57,525 nt of DNA from CAYRVF01 sp964427535 (GCA_964427535.1 CAYRVF010000014.1:1-57525), one strand, 5' to 3'. Positions 1-8,623 are shown, counted from the first letter of the stretch. Numbers and translations are program-made. The notes: generated by a model from the sequence alone, not told the origin.

Positions 1-96
1 TGGCTGCTCGCGGTGCTGGCACAGGCGCCGGGCGTGCGCGTGGATGGCGAGCGACTGGCGCTGCGGCTGGAGGATGGGACCTCTCCCTCTTCCTAA
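1..96 (+). CDS. 3' end of an unidentified gene (partial)
   Basis: The first reading frame is open from the window edge to a TAA at 94-96 and gives 31 residues ending GDGERLALRLEDGTSPSS-like sequence (Ala/Leu-rich, then a polar tail). The 5' part lies outside the window, so no family can be assigned. The stop codon is embedded in a C/G-rich hairpin (80-105) of the dispersed repeat family. It could be an accidental open frame, but codon use is GC3-rich as in the neighbouring genes. Confidence 0.4.
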   Translation, partial: WLLAVLAQAPGVRVDGERLALRLEDGTSPSS

Positions 97-105
97 GAGG
101 AGAGG
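80..105. repeat. C/G-rich hairpin repeat copy
   Basis: CCTCTCC at 80-86 pairs with GGAGAGG at 99-105 across a short loop. It resembles the other pyrimidine-rich/purine-rich hairpins of this window and lies between the end of the first gene and the convergent membrane-protein gene, where it could act as a bidirectional transcription barrier. No T-run follows on the plus strand. Confidence 0.5.
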
Positions 106-171
106 GGCAGTGAGGCAGGCAGTTGAGGCTGATGGAGAAGAGGGGAGCTGCTGGGGAGAGCGTGTGCTCAC

Positions 172-1401
172 TCAGGTGGCGGGGCGGCCCTCGTCGGGAC
201 GCGGCAAGCGGTGCCAGCGGCGAACGGAGACGACGCGTGTTCGGCGGAGGGCGGCGGGCGCGTGGACTGGTGGTGGTGCCTCGTCGCTCACACCCGCTGG
301 GTGCCACCAGCGAGGCGGCTGGAAGTCGTCGCGGTGATCTTCCCGGATGTGATGCTCTAGCAGCTCGGGCGTGGCCTCGGCGGCGGCGCCTTTGTGGTGT
401 TGCAGATCGACGGATGGCAGCCCGGCGGTTGGCCCGGCGATGGCCTCGACCGAGCGATGCGCCTGCACCTCATGTACCATCGCAGCGATGTCGCCGAGAG
501 CACGGCGCTGGCCCTCATTCCACGAGTTCACCTCCGCACCGAGCAGCAGAATGAAGGCGAGATAGTAGAAAAAGATCATGATGACCAGCAGCAGCCCCAC
601 CACCGAGCCATAGTTGCTCGGACGTAGCAGCAGCGAGACGTAGACCGGGAACAGCACCTCGTAGAGCAGCAGCAGCAACGCCGCCACAAGGGTGCCCTTC
701 CAGATCTCGCGCAGACGCATGGGGCGGTTGGGCACGACCAGGTAGATCAGCCCGAAGAGCACGATCGCGACGACCATCGCGGCGGCGATGCCCGAGACCT
801 GAATCAGCAATCCACGAAATCCGCTGTGCGCGTTGGGGTCGAGCGTCGCGATGATGGCCGCGGGAGCGATCGAGCCGAGGAAGAGCAGCGGCGCGAGCAG
901 CACATAGACCATCAGCATAAAGATCGCCATCACGTTCTGCCGCACCACATTGCGGCCACGCAGACGGAAGACGACGCCGAAGCAGTTTTCCATCGCGATG
1001 AAGAGCCGCGAGCCGAGCACGAGCGACGTGGCGAGACTGAGGATCAAGATCAGGTTGACGCTCTCGCGGAGGCGAAGCGCGGCGGCGCCGACGAAGGCCT
1101 GGCCGATGCCAGCGGGCAGCACGTTGATGATGCTGCGCTGCAGCGCCGGAACATCCGAAGGCGTGACGGCGCTCAGCCACAGACTGGCCAGCGCCATCAG
1201 CGCCAGCAGAATCGGAATCATCGAGGCGAGCAGGTTGTACGCCAGAACCGACGAGAGGTTGAAGATCCAGTCGTTGGCGCACTTCATCCAGAACTCGACG
1301 ATCAGGTGGATGCCTGGCGGCAGCCTGCCCGGCTCGCCCTTCCGCGGGGGGGTCGCGGGTATGGCCTTCCCTTGGTCGTCAGGCTGCGTCAGTACATGCA
1401 C
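172..1401 (-). CDS. YihY/UPF0761 (BrkB-type) inner-membrane protein
   Basis: This encodes an integral membrane protein of about 409 residues. From roughly residue 35 it shows the YihY/BrkB pattern: an amphipathic start, LAYNLLASMIPILLALMAL, then about six hydrophobic spans separated by short basic loops, with the last span around FYYLAFILLLGAEVN. Family members are conserved polytopic membrane proteins of unclear function, formerly called ribonuclease BN by mistake. I chose the GTG at 1399-1401 because GAGGAG lies 7 nt upstream; the open frame continues to 1626, but that extension has no membrane-protein character. The C-terminal ~110 residues after the last span are hydrophilic and Arg/His-rich, longer than usual. 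Start moderately sure, family assignment strong. Confidence 0.85.
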   Translation of the reverse strand: MHVLTQPDDQGKAIPATPPRKGEPGRLPPGIHLIVEFWMKCANDWIFNLSSVLAYNLLASMIPILLALMALASLWLSAVTPSDVPALQRSIINVLPAGIGQAFVGAAALRLRESVNLILILSLATSLVLGSRLFIAMENCFGVVFRLRGRNVVRQNVMAIFMLMVYVLLAPLLFLGSIAPAAIIATLDPNAHSGFRGLLIQVSGIAAAMVVAIVLFGLIYLVVPNRPMRLREIWKGTLVAALLLLLYEVLFPVYVSLLLRPSNYGSVVGLLLVIMIFFYYLAFILLLGAEVNSWNEGQRRALGDIAAMVHEVQAHRSVEAIAGPTAGLPSVDLQHHKGAAAEATPELLEHHIREDHRDDFQPPRWWHPAGVSDEAPPPVHAPAALRRTRVVSVRRWHRLPRPDEGRPAT

Positions 1402-1718
1402 CGTCTGGCTCCTCGTGCGCTGGCGGCGATCGGGCGAGGCGTGCGCCGCCTGGACAGCGAGCATCACGTCGGGGCATCGCGCTTCGCGAGGAAATTGCCC
1501 CGCCGCCAGTATTGTATCCAGCATTGTATGCTTAAGGCTCTGCTCCAGTGGGTCACGCGCTGGATGTTCTCTCCTCAAAAACCGTGCCGCAGCCCAGCTG
1601 TGCGCGTGATTCCGGCGGAGCGGCACGGCGCTTGCCGTCTTCGACAGGGAGGCACGCCGCGTGCATGCACAGGCGCATGTGGAGAGACGTAGGGCAGAGA
1701 TGCCAAGGAGCGGACTCT

Positions 1719-2666
1719 ATGCGATACAGGCGACTCGGCGACTCAGGGCTGAAGGTCAGCGCGGTCTCACTCGGCGGCTGGATCAATTACGGTGAGGGCA
1801 AGGTGCCCAACGAAGCGGCGCAACACGTCATCGAAGAGGCGTACGAGCTGGGCATCAACTACTTCGACATCGCCGATATCTACGGGCGCGGCGAGGCCGA
1901 GCGCCAGATGGGACAGGTGCTCAAGCGCTATCCACGGCACACTCTGGTGGTCGCGACGAAAGTGTACTGGCCGATGAGCGACGACGTGAACGACCGCGGC
2001 CTCTCGCGCAAGCACATCTTCGAGAGCATCGAGCAGAGTCTCGTCCGTCTCGGCATGACATATGTGGACATCTACTTCTGCCACCGGCCCGATCCCGAGA
2101 CGCCGATTCTCGAGACCGCGCGCGCGATGCATGACCTCATCCAGCAAGGCAAGGTGCTGTACTGGGGAACGTCTGAGTGGACGGGGCCGCAGATCGTCGA
2201 GGCGTATGAGCTGTGCGAACGCTATGGCCTGCACAAACCCCAGGCCGAGCAGCCGCAGTACTCGATGCTCTATCGTGAGCGGGTCGAGGAGGAGATTCTG
2301 CCGGTCACACAGTCGCGCGGCATCGGGCTGGTCTGCTGGTCGCCGCTCGCGCAGGGCATGTTGACTGGCAAGTATGACGAGGGCGTGCCAGAAGGCACCC
2401 GCTTCGCGCGCGAGACCTGGGCGGCCGAGCGGTTCATGTCTGAGCGGAACATGCGTCGCGTGCGGCGCCTGCGACCGATCGCGGACGAGCTGGGCATCTC
2501 GCGAAGCACGCTCGCGCTCGCCTGGGTGCTGCGTCAGCCCGGCGTGAGCAGTGTCATCACGGGCGCATCGCTCCCGGAGCAGGTAAGCGAGAATGCGAAG
2601 GCGGCCGAGATCGAGCTGCCCGATGACGTACTCGCGCGTATCGACGAGGTGTTGGAGAACGCGTGA
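1719..2666 (+). CDS. aldo/keto reductase, potassium-channel beta-subunit-like (AKR6-type)
   Basis: This is a 315-residue NADPH-dependent oxidoreductase with a TIM-barrel fold, probably cytoplasmic. It opens MRYRRLGDSGLKVSAVSLGG, the AKR N-terminus. The catalytic tetrad is visible as Asp50 and Tyr55 (FDIADIYGRGEAE), Lys81 (ATKVYW) and His122 (FCHRPDP). The later GTSEW, WSPLAQGMLTGKY and VITGA segments are those of the AKR6/YghZ/Kv-beta branch. The ATG is preceded by AAGGAG at 1705-1710, so the upstream open frame from 1548 is not coding. The physiological substrate cannot be inferred. A terminator-like hairpin lies about 200 bp downstream. Confidence 0.93.
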   Translation: MRYRRLGDSGLKVSAVSLGGWINYGEGKVPNEAAQHVIEEAYELGINYFDIADIYGRGEAERQMGQVLKRYPRHTLVVATKVYWPMSDDVNDRGLSRKHIFESIEQSLVRLGMTYVDIYFCHRPDPETPILETARAMHDLIQQGKVLYWGTSEWTGPQIVEAYELCERYGLHKPQAEQPQYSMLYRERVEEEILPVTQSRGIGLVCWSPLAQGMLTGKYDEGVPEGTRFARETWAAERFMSERNMRRVRRLRPIADELGISRSTLALAWVLRQPGVSSVITGASLPEQVSENAKAAEIELPDDVLARIDEVLENA

Positions 2667-2864
2667 CCTGGAGCGTCTACTGAAATTGACGTAGGGGGTG
2701 GCTGCGGGAAGCATGAGTACACCTCCTGCCTCGCGTGCCCCCCTCTCTGACCGACGTCAGCGACGACGTATGGGCGCTGGTCGCCCCCTATTTGACCCTG
2801 CTCTCCGAGGACGCCCTGCAGCGCTCTTGCCGATAGTCCGTTATGACCATCACACCAAGACAGA

Positions 2865-2899
2865 CCCCTCCCCAGCTGACGCCAGGAGAGGGGCTTTTT
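2865..2899 (+). terminator. Rho-independent terminator-like hairpin
   Basis: CCCCTC at 2865-2870 pairs with GAGGGG at 2888-2893, followed by five T residues (2895-2899). It is about 200 bp downstream of the aldo/keto reductase stop and oriented to stop plus-strand transcription before the convergent HAD gene. It belongs to the same C/G-rich hairpin style as the dispersed repeats. The rest of 2667-2984 shows no supported gene. Confidence 0.6.
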
Positions 2900-2984
2900 G
2901 TCTGGGTGTCTGCCTTGTCCTCCGTCTTCCCGTCCGCCTCACTGCCCGGTCCCACTCAGGAGAGGGAGCTGGCGGGATGAGGCC

Positions 2985-3689
2985 CTACCGCGCGCCGAGC
3001 AGACGATTGACGAGCGAGACATCGACGTCGGTAAGGGAATCGACGACGGCGTCGGCTTTCTCGATGCCGGGAGCGTCGAGCTGGCCCGCGCGGCGAACGG
3101 CGAGGCAGCGCATGCCGGCCGCGTGGGCCGCTTGCACTCCGGCGGGAGCGTCTTCGATGACGAGGCAGCGCGCGGGGGGGACGGACAGCAGCTTCGCGCC
3201 CGCGAGGAAGATATCCGGCGCGGGCTTGCCAGCTGCCACCTGCTCGCCCGAGACGAAGCCGTCGATGTACGGGCCGAGGCCGAGCACGTCGATAATCAGC
3301 CGCAGGTTCGCCGGGGGCGCCGAGGAGCCGAGCGCCTGCCGGTAGCCCGCCTCGTGCAGCGCCCGCATCAACTCGCGCGCGCCGGGGAGCGCCTGAGCCT
3401 GCCGCGCAACCAGCTCGCGGTAGAGCGCCTCCTTGCGGTCGGCGAGTGCCGCGATCCGCTCGGGCGGCCCGGCGATGCCGAACATCAACGGGATGACATC
3501 GCTGTTCCGCATGCCAAAGCCCGCCCAAAACGCCTCGTCGCTATATGGCAGATGGTTCTCCTCGGCGAGCAAGCGCCAACCCTCGCGGTGCTGCTCGGCG
3601 CTGTCGAGAATCACGCCGTCCACATCCCAGAGCACAGCGTACGGCGCGGACTGCGGCGTGTCACCCTCGATGGCTGACTCTTCTGGCAT
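2985..3689 (-). CDS. HAD-superfamily hydrolase, beta-phosphoglucomutase/phosphatase-like
   Basis: This is a 234-residue cytoplasmic phosphatase or phosphomutase. HAD motif I is VLWDVDGVILDS, with nucleophile Asp22 and acid/base Asp24. Motif II is LGSSAPP, motif III Lys is in AAGKPAPDIFL, and motif IV is VIEDAPAGV. A helical cap sits between motifs I and II, as in subfamily IA. These features match the PGMB/sugar-phosphate phosphatase branch, but the substrate is unknown. The start at 3689 is chosen because AAGGAG sits 6 nt upstream; the frame remains open to 3716 and overlaps that ribosome-binding site. Confidence 0.9.
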   Translation of the reverse strand: MPEESAIEGDTPQSAPYAVLWDVDGVILDSAEQHREGWRLLAEENHLPYSDEAFWAGFGMRNSDVIPLMFGIAGPPERIAALADRKEALYRELVARQAQALPGARELMRALHEAGYRQALGSSAPPANLRLIIDVLGLGPYIDGFVSGEQVAAGKPAPDIFLAGAKLLSVPPARCLVIEDAPAGVQAAHAAGMRCLAVRRAGQLDAPGIEKADAVVDSLTDVDVSLVNRLLGAR

Positions 3690-3716
3690 GCGCTGCTCCT
3701 TCATCCTCGCGGTCAC

Positions 3717-4285
3717 GGTGTAGTTCTAACACGCCTTCCGTCAGGACGTCATGTGCGCGTTTGGCTTAGCCTGCGGAGGCAATTAGAACAAAGAAACTAG
3801 CAATAAAGTACTGGTTGAGCTGGCATACTCGATGCTGGGCAGCGGCAGGGTGTACAGTCATCGCTATGTGTCTAGTATAGACATACGTTCCAAACCCGCT
3901 TATTGCTGGGTTTCGACACATCGATGATGTACATGGCACTGACAGTGGATTACTGCTCAGATGCCGCATTACACCGGCTGGAGACGGTGTGCAGGACCCG
4001 GATGAGAAACGTTTGATGCGAGCGTCATCCGGCGAAGGGAGTGTGTGAGAGAGGCGCCACCGTTCACCCCTGCCCGCAAACAGACGCGCGGGCAGGCGAG
4101 TGACGCGAGCGCGCGCGTGAACCGCTCGACCGCTACGGCTCGACGACACGAACCTGCGACGCGGAAACAGCGCTGGGACGCGCGGCGAGACGTAGACGGC
4201 ATTGGCTGGGCGCACCGCGACCGGCCTCTCAGCAGCGTTTCCGGCCGCCTCTTTAGAACACAGCCCTCGACAGGAGGTAAACAGG
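3717..4285. other. 569-bp non-coding region with small palindromes
   Basis: No convincing gene is present. The 3770-3960 part is visibly richer in A/T than the surroundings. It contains a perfect inverted repeat GTCTA-GTA-TAGAC (3870-3882) and AAACCC/GGGTTT (3892-3897 with 3908-3913). These could be operator or regulatory-RNA sites for the divergent HAD and CHAP genes. A long minus-strand open frame (3766-4635) crosses this region, but its translation looks like non-coding sequence. Confidence 0.5.
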
Positions 4286-5269
4286 TTGATCTGGACAGCG
4301 GTGTGGAGGTCCTCCGGTGGGCGCTTGCTCTCGCTCGCTCTGCTGGGAGGCATGACGTTCGCGCCGGCGGTCATGCCGGGTGATGTCTCCGCACACATGG
4401 CTCCCGCAACCCAACGAACATGGCTGACGTTGCAGAATGGCAGGTTGTGCCGCCTCTGGTCGAGCACACCTGCGCGCACGACGCCGGCGCCCACTACGGC
4501 GCAATCGCAGATGCCCCACTCGCGGCCACTCGCCATGCTGACGGTGGGCGACGGCACCACCGTCCACTGCACCACCAAGTGGCACGTCAGCACGACGGGC
4601 AACCTCATCTCAGATGCGCCCTCGTACGTGCCCAACCCGACTGGCGACTGGCCCGTCGCCGCTACTCCAGCGCGCTATCCGCGCACCTTCCGGCGCATGG
4701 CGCTCACCACGGCGACGGCGACGGTGCAACTCACCGCCAAGGTCGTCCGCCGCGTTCCTCCGCCACCCCCGGTCGCGCAGACCTTCGTGCCGCAATTGCG
4801 CGCGACGTCATCGCCAGCGGCTCCGGCGGTCGCGGCGCCCGCATCGTCACAAGGTGTGGCTCCAGGCGGCATCGGTCTGTGGACGCCCCCGCCCGGCCAC
4901 CCCGCGTACGGGCTCGGCGATTTCGCGGGCGACCCCTACTCCTCGTCCTACGGCACCTGCACGTGGTATGCATGGTACCGGCGGCAAGATGAGCGCCTCG
5001 CCAGCTTTGGTCCCGCGACGAACTGGATCTCCGGAGCGCGCACGGCGGGCCTCGCCACTGGATCGTCGCCCGCGGCAGGCGCGACGGCGGTCTTCGCGCC
5101 GGGTGTCGAGGGTGCTGGTGGCGGCGGGCATGCCGCACATGTCGAGCAAGTGCTCGGCGGCGGCTGGTTCCTCATCAGCGAGATGAACTTCACCTTCGAC
5201 GGCGGCGGCTGGGGCCGGGTGAGCTACCGCTACGCGCTCGCCGGGCCAGGCGTCTCGTTTATCTATTAG
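4286..5269 (+). CDS. secreted CHAP-domain peptidoglycan hydrolase
   Basis: This is a predicted exported cell-wall amidase or endopeptidase of 327 residues. The TTG start at 4286 follows a near-perfect AGGAGG (4272-4277, 8 nt spacing). It gives a classical signal peptide: basic RSSGGR, hydrophobic LLSLALLGGMTFAPAVM, then a likely cleavage after VSA. A Thr/Pro-rich linker leads to a C-terminal CHAP domain with nucleophile Cys225 in YGTCTWYAW and catalytic His282 or His285 in GHAAHVEQV. The typical closing ISEMNF...RVSYRYA strand segment follows. It precedes the phage packaging genes, but the signal peptide and a repeat cluster in between favour a host wall-remodelling role. Confidence 0.88.
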   Translation: MIWTAVWRSSGGRLLSLALLGGMTFAPAVMPGDVSAHMAPATQRTWLTLQNGRLCRLWSSTPARTTPAPTTAQSQMPHSRPLAMLTVGDGTTVHCTTKWHVSTTGNLISDAPSYVPNPTGDWPVAATPARYPRTFRRMALTTATATVQLTAKVVRRVPPPPPVAQTFVPQLRATSSPAAPAVAAPASSQGVAPGGIGLWTPPPGHPAYGLGDFAGDPYSSSYGTCTWYAWYRRQDERLASFGPATNWISGARTAGLATGSSPAAGATAVFAPGVEGAGGGGHAAHVEQVLGGGWFLISEMNFTFDGGGWGRVSYRYALAGPGVSFIY

Positions 5270-5278
5270 CAGCTGTGG

Positions 5279-5505
5279 GGGCCTCATCCCCCCAGCCCCC
5301 TTCCCCTTGCGAGGGGAAGGGGGAGCAGGCGCCCGTCGCCTGCGGGCAACCCGCTCGTCCAGCGCTCTCCCCTCTCCCCGCAGGGAGAGGTGCCGGGGGT
5401 GAGGCCCCTTCATCCTCACTTCATCGCTCCCATCACCCTTGGCCACAACCACCCCATCAGCGGCCCCTCCCCTCGAGGGGAGAGGGGAGGGGGTAGGGGG
5501 AGAGA
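5279..5505. repeat. cluster of three C/G-rich hairpin repeats
   Basis: Copy 1 has a perfect 11-bp stem, CCCCCTTCCCC (5296-5306) with GGGGAAGGGGG (5313-5323), preceded by CCTCATCCCCCCAG. An almost identical copy ends the window (57461-57508). Copy 2 (about 5359-5410) has CTCTCCCC-GCA-GGGAGAG followed by GCCGGGGGTGAGG. Copy 3 (about 5440-5505) contains ATCAGCGGCCCCTCCC and GGGGGTAGGGGGAGAG; both blocks recur at 14340-14402. They are intergenic and of unknown function. Confidence 0.85.
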
Positions 5506-5640
5506 TTCTGCGCCGGCATTCCCCCCACATCTGGCAGTACCCGGCCAGCGGGCACCATGATATACGCCGCTACGCTTGCAGTTTGCGAACGCCTGTTCTA
5601 TGCTTCGTCCAGTGAAACGGTGCGACGAAGGAGTGAGCTG

Positions 5641-5880
5641 GTGGGGAAGGATCAAGGCGAGCGGTCCGCCGGGCAGGGGAGGCGTGACGAGCCAGAGGGC
5701 GAGCTGCGTGTCGGCGGCCAGCGAGTGACGCTGCGCGGACGGGCGCTGCGGCTAATCCTCTGGCTGGCGTGGCACCAGGGACGAGTGAACGCGGTCGCAC
5801 CCGAGAGCGGGCAACTCTGGATGTCCTGGAAGGGTGAGGGGGAAAGCTCGATCACGGGAGACATCCGCACCGGACTATAG
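5641..5880 (+). CDS. small putative DNA-binding protein upstream of terminase genes
   Basis: This is a 79-residue basic protein. GTG at 5641 follows AAGGAG (5628-5633), which decides the start over the upstream ATG at 5557. The segment LRGRALRLILWLAWHQGRV resembles the first helices of a winged-helix domain, and the C-terminal QLWMSWKGEG...SITGDIRTGL could form the wing. It lies just before the TerS-like gene in the same orientation, the place where phages often keep a small regulator or packaging accessory. The family is not recognised with certainty, and the function is inference. Confidence 0.55.
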   Translation: MGKDQGERSAGQGRRDEPEGELRVGGQRVTLRGRALRLILWLAWHQGRVNAVAPESGQLWMSWKGEGESSITGDIRTGL

Positions 5881-6036
5881 CCGCAACCGTCAAACGGCAA
5901 AAGAATACAGCTTTCTACGGTGAGCCTGAAGGACGGCGCCAGCGACCTTCCCCAGTGGGAGGTTACCGGCGCCGTTCTGCCGTTTTCCGCTGGAGTGGCG
6001 CCGAGGACGGATGCAGCGGGAGGAGGAGGTGGCACG

Positions 6037-6609
6037 GTGGAAGACGAAGAGGATCGCACGGGCCAGTATCTGGCAGCCGCCACGGCTGCCCCATCCTGCG
6101 TACCATCAGACGATACGCGCGAGGCGCTGCGCGAGCGGGCGTTTAGCCTCTCGCTGCAGGGCATGCGGCCGCGTGCCATCGCGTTCCAGCTCGGCGTCGG
6201 CGAGACGACGGTGCGGCGCTGGCTGCGCGCAATGCTGGCGACGCTCGCCGAGGAGGACACCGCAGGGCGGGCGGCGAGGCTTGCCCAGGCCATCGAGAGC
6301 CAGCGGGCAATCGCGCGCGCCGCGTGGGAGGGCTACGAGCGCGAGCAGGCCGCGCTGCGAGAGGGCGACGGCAACGCGAGCGCCAGCAGCAGTACACGCT
6401 TCCTCGCGCTCACGCTCGCCGCCCAGCGCGAGGTTGCGCGCCTGCAGGGACTCTACCAGCACGTCGCGCCGGAGCCCGCGAACGTCTCGATCACCATCAC
6501 ACGGCGGCCCGAGGGCCCAGAGAACCAGCCGCTCTGCGCGCCGGTCGTGGATGCGCGCGTATCTGACACGGACGCGGACACGGACGCGGAAGGAGACGAC
6601 GATGCCTGA
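6037..6609 (+). CDS. terminase small subunit-like protein (HTH, DNA recognition)
   Basis: This is a 190-residue protein with a helix-turn-helix around LQGMRPRAIAFQLGVGETTVRRWLRAM, followed by a long helical region rich in Ala, Arg and Glu and a polar acidic tail (DTDADTDAEGDDD). It ends 8 bp inside the large-subunit gene (ATG at 6602), indicating translational coupling. HTH plus oligomerising helices plus position identify it as a TerS-type packaging-site recognition subunit. GTG at 6037 follows AGGAGGAGG; an upstream GTG at 5920 in the same frame is possible but has no ribosome-binding site. Confidence 0.72.
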   Translation: MEDEEDRTGQYLAAATAAPSCVPSDDTREALRERAFSLSLQGMRPRAIAFQLGVGETTVRRWLRAMLATLAEEDTAGRAARLAQAIESQRAIARAAWEGYEREQAALREGDGNASASSSTRFLALTLAAQREVARLQGLYQHVAPEPANVSITITRRPEGPENQPLCAPVVDARVSDTDADTDAEGDDDA

Positions 6610-7927
6610 TTCGCCACTACCGCTCTGGCCCGGCGAGCAGAGGGACAGCCCGCGCCAGCGGCTCACCCAGCGCTGGACGCTCAACCCCGTGCAGTGGGCC
6701 TTTGTGATGTGCGAGAGCCGCTTCAGCTTCTACGTCGGTGGCATCGGCGCGGGCAAGACCTACGCCGGGGCCGTGCGCGCCATCACCCACGCGCTGGATG
6801 ATCCCGGCTCGCTCGGGCTGATCGCCGCGCCGACCTACACCATGCTGCGCGACGCGACACAGCGCACGTTCTTCGAGCTGCTCGCGCCTGCGCTACGCCG
6901 GTCCTACTCCAAGTCGGAGGGAGCGCTCACGCTCTCCAACGGCTCCGAGATCCTCTTTCGCTCGCTCGACGAACCCGACCGCCTACGCGGGTTGAATCTC
7001 GCCTGGTTCTGGCTGGACGAGGCGCCGCTCTGTGGCTACTACGGCTGGCAGGTGCTGAAGGGCCGTCTGCGTCAGCCAGGGCATACCACCGCGGGCTGGG
7101 CCACAGGCACGCCGCACGGACGCGACGGGTTCGCGCGTGATTTCGAGCTGAAGCCCCGGCGCGGGCACACGCTCTTCCGCGCCTCCACCTACGCTAACGC
7201 GCACAATCTGCCACCCGGCTTCGTCGAGGAGCTGGGCTATACTGGCGCCTTCGCCGAGCAGGAGGTACAGGGCAAGTTCGTCGCGTTCGAGGGACTGGTC
7301 TACAGCTTCGACGCGAGTGTTGGCGGGCATTTGCGCGAGCCACCGGCTGGGGCAGTCTGGCGACAGGTCATCGGCGGTGTGGACTGGGGCTACACGAATC
7401 CGGCGGCGGCTGTCGTCTTCGGCCTGGATGGCGATGGGCGCGCATGGCAGCTTGACGAGTTCTACCAGCGCCGCGCCAGCCTGGACGCGACGCTGATTCC
7501 GGCGATTCTGGAGCTGACGCGCCGCTACGGCGTGAGCGTCTGGTATTGCGGGCCGGATGAGCCTGAGCACATCGACGCCCTTGCCAGCGCGCTCGCCGCC
7601 GCGCGACTGCCGTGCCGGGCGCTGCGCGCGAACAACGCCGTACGCGCGGGCATCCAGACGGTCACCTCGCTGCTGGCGGCCCGCACAGACGGCACGCGCG
7701 GGCTCTACGTCTCGGCGCGCTGCGTCGCGACGCTGGCGGAGTACGGCGCCTATCAGTATGCGACGGCACCTGGCGAGCACCGTGACCCCTCCGAGCAGCC
7801 GCTCAAGCAGAACGACCACGCGCTAGACGCGACACGCTACGCACTGCACACTGCGCTCGGGCAAGCGCGGGCGACGAATGCCTATCTGGCCCGTCTGCGC
7901 CCACGAGGGTCGGCACGGCCGGAATGA
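6602..7927 (+). CDS. terL: phage terminase large subunit (packaging ATPase/nuclease)
   Basis: This is a 441-residue DNA-packaging motor. The N-terminal ATPase has Walker A YVGGIGAGKT (about residues 44-53) and Walker B WFWLDEAP with Asp139/Glu140, then the coupling-type TGTPHG motif. The C-terminal RuvC-like nuclease shows Asp261 in GGVDWGYTNP and the distal acidic pair Asp405/Asp409 in QNDHALDATRYAL. All key residues are present and the frame is intact, so it is potentially functional. It overlaps the TerS-like gene by 8 bp. Unusually, portal, protease and capsid genes do not follow; the next gene is a molbindin. The frame is open upstream from 6011, but that part is antisense-like and overlaps TerS. 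Confidence 0.93.
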   Translation: MPDSPLPLWPGEQRDSPRQRLTQRWTLNPVQWAFVMCESRFSFYVGGIGAGKTYAGAVRAITHALDDPGSLGLIAAPTYTMLRDATQRTFFELLAPALRRSYSKSEGALTLSNGSEILFRSLDEPDRLRGLNLAWFWLDEAPLCGYYGWQVLKGRLRQPGHTTAGWATGTPHGRDGFARDFELKPRRGHTLFRASTYANAHNLPPGFVEELGYTGAFAEQEVQGKFVAFEGLVYSFDASVGGHLREPPAGAVWRQVIGGVDWGYTNPAAAVVFGLDGDGRAWQLDEFYQRRASLDATLIPAILELTRRYGVSVWYCGPDEPEHIDALASALAAARLPCRALRANNAVRAGIQTVTSLLAARTDGTRGLYVSARCVATLAEYGAYQYATAPGEHRDPSEQPLKQNDHALDATRYALHTALGQARATNAYLARLRPRGSARPE

Positions 7928-8019
7928 CACCTCGCACCCAACACGGTACGGTCTGTGCGGGCCATGCGCTCAGGGCTACAGGCACGCAGGGTGTCGAACG
8001 AGGAATCGAGGGTGCAAGC

Positions 8020-8223
8020 ATGGAACTGAGCGCACGCAATCAACTCAAAGGAACCGTCAGGGACGTGAAACTCGGTACCATTATGGCTGAGGTCACGGTG
8101 GACGTCGCCGGACAGGAGATCGTCTCCGCGATCACGCGCTCTTCGGCGGAGCGGCTGGGACTCACCCCCGGCGACACGGTGACGGTGATCGTGAAGGCCA
8201 CCGAGGTGCTGCTCGCCAAGTGA
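8020..8223 (+). CDS. molbindin / single TOBE (Mop) domain protein
   Basis: This is a 67-residue protein consisting of one Mop/TOBE fold: MELSARNQLKGTVRDVKLG, then AEVTVDVAGQEIVSAITRSSAERLGL and the terminal GDTVTVIVKATEVLLAK. Solitary Mop proteins oligomerise and bind molybdate or tungstate for storage, or sense it. GAGGG lies 7 nt before the ATG. The gene is only 92 bp downstream of the terminase large subunit and may share its transcript, although no functional link is evident. No molybdate transporter or molybdenum cofactor gene is visible in the window. Confidence 0.9.
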   Translation: MELSARNQLKGTVRDVKLGTIMAEVTVDVAGQEIVSAITRSSAERLGLTPGDTVTVIVKATEVLLAK

Positions 8224-8501
8224 GGGTGGCCCTGGAGGCGGGGTCGAGCGAGCGAAAGAACCTGGGGGTGCTGTCAGGCGTAGTACCTCTGGGAGAGAAC
8301 ACACGCGCGGGCACATGCCGTGCATACACTAAACATAACACGTGAGGATTTCATACAGCGTTAACACTCTCTACACGATATTCATGGAGACCCGCTAGTC
8401 TTCCGACGGAAGAGGGGCATCTTCGACAACCGCCTCTCCGGAGGCAGGCGAGAGCCGTCTCGGTCGGGATGGACGGCGGAGGCGCACCGCTTGCGCGGCT
8501 G

Positions 8502-8530
8502 GTGACATGTCAGCCGCCAGAGCGTACAAT
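8502..8530 (+). promoter_or_regulatory. sigma-70-type promoter before the PHP gene
   Basis: GTGACA at 8502-8507 and TACAAT at 8525-8530 are separated by exactly 17 nt, close to the consensus housekeeping promoter. It sits about 95 bp upstream of the PHP-domain gene. The remaining 8224-8623 stretch holds only short imperfect palindromes (for example TCTTCC-GAC-GGAAGA near 8400) and no supported gene. Confidence 0.6.
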
Positions 8531-8623
8531 GAGAGAGATCGACATGGTGTCGCACCGGAGCGGCTCTGACCACGACGGACGGTGCCTTCGATCCTCAGCT
8601 AGGAGCGAGGCAGAGCACATAGG

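Noticed and set aside
1402..1626. N-terminal extension of the YihY-type protein
   Set aside because: No ribosome-binding site before 1626 and no membrane-protein character, while GTG 1401 has GAGGAG at 7-nt spacing.
3766..4635. Long minus-strand open frame overlapping the CHAP gene
   Set aside because: Translation has no domain, irregular composition and overlaps the well-supported CHAP protein with its signal peptide and perfect ribosome-binding site.
6011..6601. Upstream extension of the terminase large-subunit frame
   Set aside because: It overlaps the TerS-like gene in another frame, is Arg/Ser-rich noise, and the ATG at 6602 begins the real family sequence.
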